Source of the DNA: Nonlabens xiamenensis
Lineage (GTDB): Bacteria > Bacteroidota > Bacteroidia > Flavobacteriales > Flavobacteriaceae
DNA length: 64,000 nucleotides
Direction: 5' to 3'
Assembly: GCF_003865345.1 (NCBI RefSeq)
Contig: NZ_RMVE01000005.1
Coordinates: 330,849-394,848 of the forward strand
Below the pieces are notes generated by a model. The model ran no database searches. It saw only the letters and a list, made by a program, of their open reading frames with translations, and was not told where the DNA came from. Below are positions 54,577 to 62,266 of this stretch, piece after piece (positions within the stretch are counted from its first letter, which is position 1; every line of letters starts with the position of its first letter). The position numbers and the translations under genes were made by a program.

Positions 54577-56034
54577 TTATTTTTTGTCCTCTTTCTTAGC
54601 TGCTTTGATCATGCGTCGTATTTGCAACCAGAAAACCTTGGTAGATTTTGATGAAGTCAGATCATAACTCAACAGCTCATTGACGTCTAAATCGAGATCA
54701 TAGTCTATTAATTTGTTTCTAAAGCTACCAGTAGGTGAGATATATCCTAAACTCCAGTCTTTAAAAAGTCGTACCGACTTATCACCTTTCCAAAGTAAAC
54801 TGACTTGATTATGCCTTTCATCTTTCAGAATGTTGTCATATAATTGAAGAATATCGCGTCGTTCACCTTCCAGAATTTGATAGAAACTGTCCTGATAGTA
54901 TACTAGACAACCAGTAATTCCAAATTTAGCATTGTTTTCCCTGCTTTTTTCGACAATTTCATTGATCGCTTTTTCATCCATTGTCTTATTGGCTCTACTT
55001 GTATAATTAAGTTCAAAAATCAGCTTTTTCCTTTTGTATTGTGATCGATAGTCTGAAGGTGACATTTGGTATCGCTCCCTAAATAGCTTGGAGAGATAAC
55101 TCTTACTGGAGAATCCAATCTCGTAAACAATTTCAGAAATGCTAAGCTCATCTTCAATCAATAGAGTTTTGGCCCGTTCTAATCGCAAGTATTGTACAAA
55201 ATTGTTCACACTACTGCCGTATAGGTATCCGAAACCTATTTGTAGTTTTTTAGCAGTTAATCCAGATTCCAGCGCCAACTCTTTGATGGTATGTTCTAGT
55301 TCAAGGTTCTCACGGATATAGTCGTAGAGATTAATGATTTCGTATAATTCATCTTTACTGAGCGGACTCTCATTTTGATCGGGATTGTCTTGATTGCGTA
55401 AATGATCATCCAATTGAGATGCGATGATATTGTAGACGTTGGCCTCTAACATCAACCTGCCGATGATATCATTTCTCTTAAGATTCAATAGCTGGGTAGC
55501 AAAGACGGAAGTCTCTGGAGTAAAATCACCAATGTATTTAAACGATGCTTTCTCATCGAGTTCATCGGTGATACGTTTAATGGCCAATCTAATTGACTCC
55601 CCTTGTTGTGTGCGTTGAAGTTGTTTTTGATCAATAAAGATCACGCTAAGTTTAATCGGTGTGTCCGACGGGATGGTAACCTCACTTTTATCTGATTCTG
55701 AAGTAGATAGAATCACATTGTGCATGGGCTTGATTAAATTAGTTTCCTCTTCACTTTGGAACTGATGTTCAACTTGACCTTTAAGACTGTACAGCAAGTA
55801 CAAGGGTTGATGCGACGGGTCATCTTTAATAAACCTTAGCTCCTCCGTCAGTTCAATATCATAAACTTTAAGTTGAAATCCAGGAAGAAACTCATAGGCT
55901 TTAACCTCTCCATAGCCTTTCTCATTGTCCAATTTCATCACTGCGCTTTTATCATAGGACTGAAAACTGCCTCCTAATAATTGGCTTAATGCTTTGAGTT
56001 CTTCAATAAAAGTTCCTGATTCAAGTATATTCAT
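54577..56034 (-). CDS. AraC-type regulator fused to a BLUF blue-light sensor
   Basis: With ATG 56034 the protein has 485 residues; seven upstream codons begin at a TTG and were left out. Residues 1-230 form an unassigned sensory part. Residues about 233-333 hold two HTHs of the AraC family (IKELALESGLTAKKLQIGFG; ISEIVYEIGFSSKSYLSKLF). Residues about 337-435 form a BLUF flavin domain, with Tyr344 (LNYTSRAN), Asn368 (SRENNAKFGITG), Gln386 (FYQILEG) and Trp427 (KDWSLGY) all present. BLUF domains bind FAD and switch on blue light, so this should be a light-controlled DNA-binding protein. The gene at 56215 diverges from it and is a likely target. Confidence 0.9.
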   Translation of the reverse strand: MNILESGTFIEELKALSQLLGGSFQSYDKSAVMKLDNEKGYGEVKAYEFLPGFQLKVYDIELTEELRFIKDDPSHQPLYLLYSLKGQVEHQFQSEEETNLIKPMHNVILSTSESDKSEVTIPSDTPIKLSVIFIDQKQLQRTQQGESIRLAIKRITDELDEKASFKYIGDFTPETSVFATQLLNLKRNDIIGRLMLEANVYNIIASQLDDHLRNQDNPDQNESPLSKDELYEIINLYDYIRENLELEHTIKELALESGLTAKKLQIGFGYLYGSSVNNFVQYLRLERAKTLLIEDELSISEIVYEIGFSSKSYLSKLFRERYQMSPSDYRSQYKRKKLIFELNYTSRANKTMDEKAINEIVEKSRENNAKFGITGCLVYYQDSFYQILEGERRDILQLYDNILKDERHNQVSLLWKGDKSVRLFKDWSLGYISPTGSFRNKLIDYDLDLDVNELLSYDLTSSKSTKVFWLQIRRMIKAAKKEDKK

Positions 56035-56052
56035 GGGGTAAGTTGATCGTTT

Positions 56053-56060
56053 CAAATTTA
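56053..56060 (-). promoter_or_regulatory. Candidate -7 element of the AraC-BLUF gene
   Basis: CAAATTTA reads TAAATTTG on the minus strand, matching TAnnTTTG, 18 bases before the chosen ATG. Confidence 0.4.
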
Positions 56061-56185
56061 ATAGATTCTCATCAAATTCAGTAAAATGTTGATATGTGTT
56101 ACAAAAAATTGTATTTGTATTAAAAATTATGTGGTTTGAACTAAGGAATAACCCTAATGTGTTAAAAATCTTACAAAAGCTGGTC

Positions 56186-56193
56186 TATTTTTG
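56186..56193 (+). promoter_or_regulatory. Promoter -7 element of the 56215 gene
   Basis: TATTTTTG matches the consensus. It overlaps the first possible ATG at 56191, so translation more likely begins at 56215. Confidence 0.5.
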
Positions 56194-56214
56194 TACATCA
56201 AACCCTACAAATTT

Positions 56215-56703
56215 ATGTCAGTCCCTAGATCTACCAAATACCCGAGAGGAAAAATTAGTTTTCCTAGAATCATTCAGTTGTTTAATTTTTTAAAAGTCTT
56301 TCGACCAGAAACTCCATCTATGCCTTATCAGGATTGTTATGGAGAGGTTATTGCGCGTGAAAATTTTGAATTTGGTCACTGTATATTTTACAAAGATTTT
56401 TTGATTTTTGAGATGAAAGATGTGATGATGTGCGGCGGCCCCATGTTTGAACGTATCCTGACCGTAGTGGATAACTACTATCAAGGCAAGCCTGTATCCA
56501 TGATCATACATCGTGAACATGAGACAATCATGTCCGTAGAGGCGTTAAGACAGATGTCCAGTAGAGAAGATACAGATTATGCCTTTGTCTCCAGCCACGA
56601 AAGATCCCTTGATGTCGCTATTTATGAAAAGCAGAATATTTCCAAAAGATTCAAGTATTTTAATCATATGCAGGACGCAGTAGAATGGGCATTGCGTTCA
56701 TAA
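56215..56703 (+). CDS. Hypothetical protein divergent from AraC-BLUF
   Basis: The protein has 162 residues from ATG 56215, chosen because the -7 element covers the earlier ATG at 56191. A basic leader is followed by a mixed alpha/beta domain from about residue 36 (MPYQDCYGEVIARENFEFGH) that resembles small flavobacterial SpoIIAA/STAS-like proteins. MKDVMMCGGPMFERILTVVD and IIHREHETIM are notable segments. Function unknown; it may be controlled by the neighbouring light sensor. Confidence 0.65.
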   Translation: MSVPRSTKYPRGKISFPRIIQLFNFLKVFRPETPSMPYQDCYGEVIARENFEFGHCIFYKDFLIFEMKDVMMCGGPMFERILTVVDNYYQGKPVSMIIHREHETIMSVEALRQMSSREDTDYAFVSSHERSLDVAIYEKQNISKRFKYFNHMQDAVEWALRS

Positions 56704-56894
56704 AAAAGCTTTAGCTTACTTTTCTGAATTTGAAAAATGAGACACAGGTGCTGGTGTCAAGTTCAGAAGATCAAATCACAGGCGTCGTTGTTTTTCCAGA
56801 TGGTTTTTTTAGATGAAAGTAACATTTCCTTCCTGTACGATTGCTTAATTTTAAGGGTGTAATTGGTAGACCTAGTTGCCAAACAACTTCATTT

Positions 56895-57935
56895 ATGCCT
56901 TTAGTACTTCAAACAGAATTATTGGGTTTTCCCTGGCCCACTCGTGATCCATTTCTTTTTTGCGTTCATCATCTAGACCACTATCCATCAGGTGACTCCA
57001 ACATGCAACCGCCTGAGGAAACTAGACAGGGAAGAATTTTAGGTCAGGATTTTAGTCCTCAGCATGATTTCCGTATGTATCACGGCAAATCTTTCCCTGG
57101 ATTCCCATACCATCCGCATAGGGGTTTTGAAACGATCACGATAAATCGTCAGGGGATCGTGGACCACAGTGACTCCCTAGGAGGGGCAGGTAGATTTGGT
57201 AGTGGAGATGTCCAGTGGATGACGGCAGGGAAGGGGATATTGCACTCTGAGATGTTTCCTTTGGTACATGAGGATCGTGAAAATACACTGGAGATTTTTC
57301 AGATTTGGCTCAATTTGCCCGCTTCCGCGAAAATGGTAGATCCACATTTTAAAATGCTGTGGAAAAATGACATTCCCTCTTTAGAACAAAAGGACCAAAA
57401 CGGCCACAGTTCCATAATCCAACTGGTGGCAGGACAATTTGGCGATCATCACTCACCCGATCCAACACCAGATTCTTGGGCTGCTGATCCTAAGAACGGT
57501 GTAATGGTACTGGTGGTTGAAATGGAACCGCAGGCCGAACTATTACTTCCAAAAGTCGACTTACCTGAAGTTCATCGTACGTTGTATTTTTATAAAGGTC
57601 AGGAGTTAATTATCGACGACAAATCCTTAAAGTCAGGGCTAAGCATTAGTGTGGAACCTAGTCAAGATTTGATCATCAAAAATGGGGCAGAAGCTTCTGA
57701 GATATTGGTGCTTCAGGGTAAACCTATCAATGAACCGGTGGCCCAACACGGTCCCTTTGTCATGAATACCCAGCAAGAAATTCAGGAAGCTTTTTCTGAC
57801 TATCAACGCACCCAATTCGGTGGATGGCCTTGGCCTGAACAAGAGCAAGTTCATGACAGAAAAAGCCCCAGGTTTGCGCTTCATTCAGATGGTAGGAGGG
57901 AAGTGCCAAAAAGTAACGACCACCATGACAACTAA
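56895..57935 (+). CDS. Pirin family protein (cupin)
   Basis: With ATG 56895 the protein has 346 residues. The N-terminal cupin carries the pirin metal site: HPHRGFETI with two His, HSD, and a later HSEMF (GILHSEMFPL). The second cupin is C-terminal. Pirins are iron-containing proteins, some with quercetin dioxygenase activity or redox-sensing roles. Cytosolic. An in-frame ATG at 56841 would add 18 residues without family resemblance. Confidence 0.88.
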   Translation: MPLVLQTELLGFPWPTRDPFLFCVHHLDHYPSGDSNMQPPEETRQGRILGQDFSPQHDFRMYHGKSFPGFPYHPHRGFETITINRQGIVDHSDSLGGAGRFGSGDVQWMTAGKGILHSEMFPLVHEDRENTLEIFQIWLNLPASAKMVDPHFKMLWKNDIPSLEQKDQNGHSSIIQLVAGQFGDHHSPDPTPDSWAADPKNGVMVLVVEMEPQAELLLPKVDLPEVHRTLYFYKGQELIIDDKSLKSGLSISVEPSQDLIIKNGAEASEILVLQGKPINEPVAQHGPFVMNTQQEIQEAFSDYQRTQFGGWPWPEQEQVHDRKSPRFALHSDGRREVPKSNDHHDN

Positions 57936-57986
57936 AGCCAATTATAGCAGCTATATGATCTAAAATTTAAACGGACTAAATTAATT

Positions 57987-58832
57987 ATGGAAATGAAGAA
58001 AATACTATTACTGTGCCTTTGCCTGGTGTTTGTTTTTTCGTGTAAACGAGAAGAAGAAACATCGCCTGAAAAGGAATCATCGATGCCGACCGAAGAGTCA
58101 ATCTCAACCGAGATGAGCGAACAGCCACCAATTTATGAGTTTACAGCAGCTATTGAAAAGGCGCATAAAAAAATGGATTTTATGCAAAAAGATGCCTTAG
58201 TCTATGACCTCAAGGTAGTTTTTGGGGGGAATACCTTGCTGGAGGGAACCACTACCATGCGCACAGATGGTTCGCAAATACGTATTGACAAAAAAGATGG
58301 TAGCCAGATTTTTTATAAAGAGGGCAACGTATATGGTAGTTCGCCAGAAGCTATTGATCCCATGGCGAGATTTCATATCCTGACCTGGTCTTATTTTCTA
58401 ACTGCTCCTTTTAAATTCAATGATCCAGGAACACAGTGGAGTAATGAGAAAAAATTAGCCTGGGGTGAGTCCGAAGTTCCTACAGCCAAATTACAGTTCA
58501 AATCAGGAACAGGAGATGCACCAGACGATTGGTATATTGTGTATAAAGATGAGTCCAGCGGCCAACTACTAGGGATGGCCTATATCGTAACTTATGGAAA
58601 AAGCCTGGAGGAAGCAGAGGAGGAGCCGCATGCGATCAAATATGAAGATTATGAGCTTGTAGATGGTGTTCCATTGTCAACCCGCTGGAGCTTTCACATG
58701 TGGAATGAAGAAGACGGATACACAGAGCCAATTGGGGAAGTTAATCTTGAAAACATCAAATTTGTATCGGCATCTACCGTAGATTTTACCATGCCGCAAA
58801 ACGCCCAAACCATACCACTTCCTGAAGAATAA
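57987..58832 (+). CDS. Lipoprotein, DUF6503-like
   Basis: The protein has 281 residues. The signal KKILLLCLCLVFVFSCKREE has a lipobox with Cys19. A Glu/Ser-rich linker follows, then a beta-rich domain (KDALVYDLKVVFGGNTLLEG, TTMRTDGSQIRIDKKDGSQI) resembling the LolA-like/DUF6503 lipoproteins of flavobacteria. Ligand and role are unknown. It lies 51 bases after the pirin gene. Confidence 0.7.
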   Translation: MEMKKILLLCLCLVFVFSCKREEETSPEKESSMPTEESISTEMSEQPPIYEFTAAIEKAHKKMDFMQKDALVYDLKVVFGGNTLLEGTTTMRTDGSQIRIDKKDGSQIFYKEGNVYGSSPEAIDPMARFHILTWSYFLTAPFKFNDPGTQWSNEKKLAWGESEVPTAKLQFKSGTGDAPDDWYIVYKDESSGQLLGMAYIVTYGKSLEEAEEEPHAIKYEDYELVDGVPLSTRWSFHMWNEEDGYTEPIGEVNLENIKFVSASTVDFTMPQNAQTIPLPEE

Positions 58833-59496
58833 GCTATTGCTTTTCTTATTGTAAACGATTTTTAAACAGTATTTTACGTATTGTTTTACGAATTGAAAGC
58901 TGCTGAAATGAAAAGTTCAATGGTCCAACAAATTGATCAGTAATAAATACTGGTCATCGTTTGCGTTTTAGAAGATTTATCAAGTAAGGACAATTATTAT
59001 GCGAGAGCGAACTTTCTCCAGAATGCGATAAAAACCTTCTTTAGTTGCAAATAATCAAATACGCGTTGAATGAGTTACCAAAAAATGCTTGTTTTTTTGC
59101 GTGAGTTATATGGTTGGGTATGGTGTGGAAATGAAAGAATTGGTATCGTCAATTTTGGATAGCGTCTAATTGTATTACAAAAAGCGAGATGTTTCTTATT
59201 GAGGATTAAACTCGAGCAGCAAATATTTGATGACAACAGTACCTAAGTTTCTAACAAAGAAATAAATATGATGGGATATTTTATATAGTATACCATTATT
59301 GATACTGAAATACTGAACGTGTCGCAAATTGACTTTTATAGCATTGCTAGCGATTTAATACACTGGCGTGTTGTTAGATCTGCAATTATGTAAAATGCAA
59401 GTCTCCATCAATTTGCTATAGTCAACATTTGAACCATAATGCATATTATGTCAAATAGAAAATATTCAAATAGCTTGGGACGCAATGTTCTATATA
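58833..59496. other. Intergenic region of about 660 bases, no gene seen
   Basis: AT-rich with short runs of stops in all frames. No RNA gene, repeat or hairpin stands out. The flanking genes converge, so it probably contains no promoter for them; it could hold a decayed gene or an unrecognised RNA. Confidence 0.5.
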
Positions 59497-60063
59497 TTAT
59501 TCCTCTTCCTTAATTTTATCAACTATGCCTGTATAGCGGATAAAACTATGTGCTGCACTATTGATGTATACCGTGGCAAAATCGCCTGAATAGATTTTCA
59601 AATCAATATCCATGCTTTCTGTATTGTTTTGTGTGGTCAGCTCAACCACCAGTACGTTGTTTTCTTCGTCGGTGACCACTTGCAAGTTTTTAACCGGACC
59701 TGTAAAATTAAATGGGCCATTGATTTGGTTATATCCTCCACCGCCCAAACGTCGTTCACCATAAAAGGGTAATGCCATTTGAACTTCGTCGTCCTTAATT
59801 CGTAAAGAATATCCCTGGCCTTGCAGGTTGATGCGATTGGCATTATCACCACGTTGGATCAAGATATCATTGGCTACGCTGTTATAAGCTGCTGTATTCT
59901 GCGGACTCGCACTTACCGCGTCAAATCGAATGCCCTCGTTTGACAAGGCATTTTTTAATGCTAGGCGTTCACTGCTACTTTGAGCATTTGAATAGCTGGA
60001 TTTACATTGCACCAAAGTCATCAATACCACTAAACAACTTATATAAGAGCCTATTTTTCTCAT
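59497..60063 (-). CDS. DUF4251 family lipoprotein
   Basis: The protein has 188 residues. The signal IGSYISCLVVLMTLVQCKSS gives a lipobox with Cys20. The segment MALPFYGERRLGGGGYNQIN then GPFNFTGPVKN is the core of DUF4251. Expected at the inner face of the outer membrane or the periplasm; function unknown. Confidence 0.85.
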   Translation of the reverse strand: MRKIGSYISCLVVLMTLVQCKSSYSNAQSSSERLALKNALSNEGIRFDAVSASPQNTAAYNSVANDILIQRGDNANRINLQGQGYSLRIKDDEVQMALPFYGERRLGGGGYNQINGPFNFTGPVKNLQVVTDEENNVLVVELTTQNNTESMDIDLKIYSGDFATVYINSAAHSFIRYTGIVDKIKEEE

Positions 60064-60186
60064 CGCTTTTTGTTTGGAATTTAAGCAATTTGTAGAAGTA
60101 TTCCTCTTAATTTACATCCTTATTGGCTACTGATTAACAGAATATTAGGAGTAAAAATCTGATGATTTAATTGAACAATGCCGTCG

Positions 60187-62055
60187 TCATCGTTTGAGTG
60201 CCACGTGACCGGTGATTATTTGGTCATTGTAGTAAAGTTTATACCAATAATCACTACTGGGCATAGGTTGATTGCGATAGGTGCCATCCCACCCCACTAC
60301 CAATTCATTGATTTGAATCAATAACTTACCATACCGATCAAAGATTTCCATTTTTGCCCCAGGAAATGCTTCAATATTATACACCTCAAATGTATCGTGA
60401 AATCCATCTTGGTTTGGAGTGAAAAATTTTGGAATTTCGATACGATTAAACTGTCTTGTAACGATCTCACATCCCGAGGTATCCCTTACGTAAGTTGTGA
60501 CTTGTAGAAATGTACTGATGTCAAAAACGTTACTACGGGTGTAATTAAAACCATCAATACTGTATAGAAAACTTCCATCATCATTAGCAGTCACCACGGT
60601 TAACATGTCTCCTGTCAATTCCAAATTTTCAATCATAGGTATTTCTATGATTTCCACATTGAAAACAGCGGTGCTACTACAACCTTCTGCATTAGTTACC
60701 GTACAGGTAAAGTTTCCAGCGCTAGAAACTTCAATGGTCTGCGTATTTGCACCAGTGCTCCAAGCATAAGAAAACCCACTGGCTCCTGGGTTCAAAACAA
60801 CGGATTCACCTGGACATATTTCAATATCTGCCCCTGTGACAGAAGGAGAACTATTTACTTCATAGGTCAAAGCTGTTCTGGAGGAACTCACACAACCACT
60901 CGCTTCGTCCACACTCTCTGCGTAGTACACTCCAGCTGCATTTGGGGAATAGGCATTCGTATCACTGGCCAAAATCGTTCCTCCAGTAGTTGAGTCATAC
61001 CAATTTATAGATATCCCGTTGGTATTAGCTACTTCTAGGGATAAATTTTCACCATCACAGGCAACTACGCGATCTTGTATAGGCGTTGGTTCTGCTACCA
61101 CTACCCTTCTGAATTCGAATGCGTTAGAAAAATTGACACATTGCGAATTGTTGAGATTGATAGCATCCTCGGCGACCTTTACCCTGTAAAAACTTGTCGA
61201 ATTAAGTACAGGCGTTATATAGTTGGGATTGGTTGCGCCTGGGATATCTGTATAATTGACGCCATCGCTACTTTCCTGCCATTGATAGGCTGGCGAAGCA
61301 TATACACTAGTAGTGGTAGTGGTCATCAATGTATAAGCTTGCCCCTGCTCATTTTCACAAAGAAATACTGTGTCGGCTCCACCTGGTTCGGATACATCGA
61401 TGGCATCACCACAGGTTCTAAATTCAATGTCATCTATAGCCAGATCATTCCCACAACCACCTGCACCTTCATTAATCAGTTTTAGTATACAACCATTTTG
61501 TCCAGGAGCGGTGGTAAAAGTCAAACCGTATTGTACCCAGGTGGGCGAGGGATCTGCCAGGCGTTCCATCATGACTCCGTCTGCCAACAGGTTAGTGTCT
61601 GTGATGTCCCAAATTTGAAACCTTACCTGGATGGGGATTTCCGTGTTACCGCAAGGATTATTGGCCCCTAAAACATTGATTACCCAACTACTGAACTCAT
61701 AAGGTGTGTTCTCACACAATCCGTTGATGGGTATTTGGTAAAAAATACCAGCATTGAAATCAGCATTGACAAGCAACATGCGTCCCTCCTGATCACCCGT
61801 ATGATCTGGAGCATTCCAAAAAGAATTTAACTGCTGCATGTTACTGGAAATGGTATATTCTCCATCCTGGACAGCACTATTCACATATCTATACGTAGTG
61901 ACAGTATTAGGTAAAGCTGGACCATTAGTAGATCCTTGTCCGAATGTTTCCTGAAATATGGCATCTCCACTCTGTCCGGTACAGAATCCCAATTGCGCTT
62001 TCGCGAAAGCGGACACCATCAACAGGCATAAAAACAGATAAATCTTCTCTTTCAT
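60187..62055 (-). CDS. Type IX secreted cell-surface protein, type B sorting domain
   Basis: The protein has 622 residues from ATG 62055. The signal IYLFLCLLMVSAFAKAQ again has AFAKA encoded by the palindrome (copy 6). The mature part holds a lectin-like N-terminal domain (about 30-220), then Ig-like or PKD-like domains (YAWSTGANTQTIEVSSAGNF). The end is the gliding-motility-associated C-terminal domain (FFTPNQDGFHDTFEVYNIEA; WDGTYRNQPMPSSDYWY), the type B T9SS signal, so it should be secreted across the outer membrane. Probably an adhesin. Confidence 0.9.
   Translation of the reverse strand: MKEKIYLFLCLLMVSAFAKAQLGFCTGQSGDAIFQETFGQGSTNGPALPNTVTTYRYVNSAVQDGEYTISSNMQQLNSFWNAPDHTGDQEGRMLLVNADFNAGIFYQIPINGLCENTPYEFSSWVINVLGANNPCGNTEIPIQVRFQIWDITDTNLLADGVMMERLADPSPTWVQYGLTFTTAPGQNGCILKLINEGAGGCGNDLAIDDIEFRTCGDAIDVSEPGGADTVFLCENEQGQAYTLMTTTTTSVYASPAYQWQESSDGVNYTDIPGATNPNYITPVLNSTSFYRVKVAEDAINLNNSQCVNFSNAFEFRRVVVAEPTPIQDRVVACDGENLSLEVANTNGISINWYDSTTGGTILASDTNAYSPNAAGVYYAESVDEASGCVSSSRTALTYEVNSSPSVTGADIEICPGESVVLNPGASGFSYAWSTGANTQTIEVSSAGNFTCTVTNAEGCSSTAVFNVEIIEIPMIENLELTGDMLTVVTANDDGSFLYSIDGFNYTRSNVFDISTFLQVTTYVRDTSGCEIVTRQFNRIEIPKFFTPNQDGFHDTFEVYNIEAFPGAKMEIFDRYGKLLIQINELVVGWDGTYRNQPMPSSDYWYKLYYNDQIITGHVALKR
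61996..62011. repeat. Palindrome CGCTTTCGCGAAAGCG, copy 6
   Basis: Perfect copy encoding AFAKA at the signal peptide end of the T9SS protein, as in copy 5. Confidence 0.9.
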
Positions 62056-62201
62056 GGTCAAAATATAATACTATACATGACAATACCCACCATTCATTTT
62101 TATCATTATCTGACCTAAATCAACATCAAAACGTCGATTAACGGTAAAAACTTAACTTTTATCTAATGTTTCTTAATTAAAAGTAATTAGAATGTAAGAT
62201 G

Positions 62202-62234
62202 TTTGTATTCGCACAAAGCTAAAGACTAGTTTTG
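62202..62234 (+). promoter_or_regulatory. Promoter of the 62267 gene
   Basis: TTTG (62202-62205), 21 bases, then TAGTTTTG (62227-62234): both Bacteroidota elements at a good spacing, 32 bases before the start codon. Confidence 0.65.
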
Positions 62235-62266
62235 CAGCAGAATACAACTGATCAATTCTTTATCAT

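Noticed and set aside
57327..57342. Seventh copy of the CGCTTTCGCGAAAGCG palindrome
   Set aside because: CCGCTTCCGCGAAAATGG has several mismatches and is only a partial match; the same holds for TTTTCGCGAAAAGCGAG near 50349.
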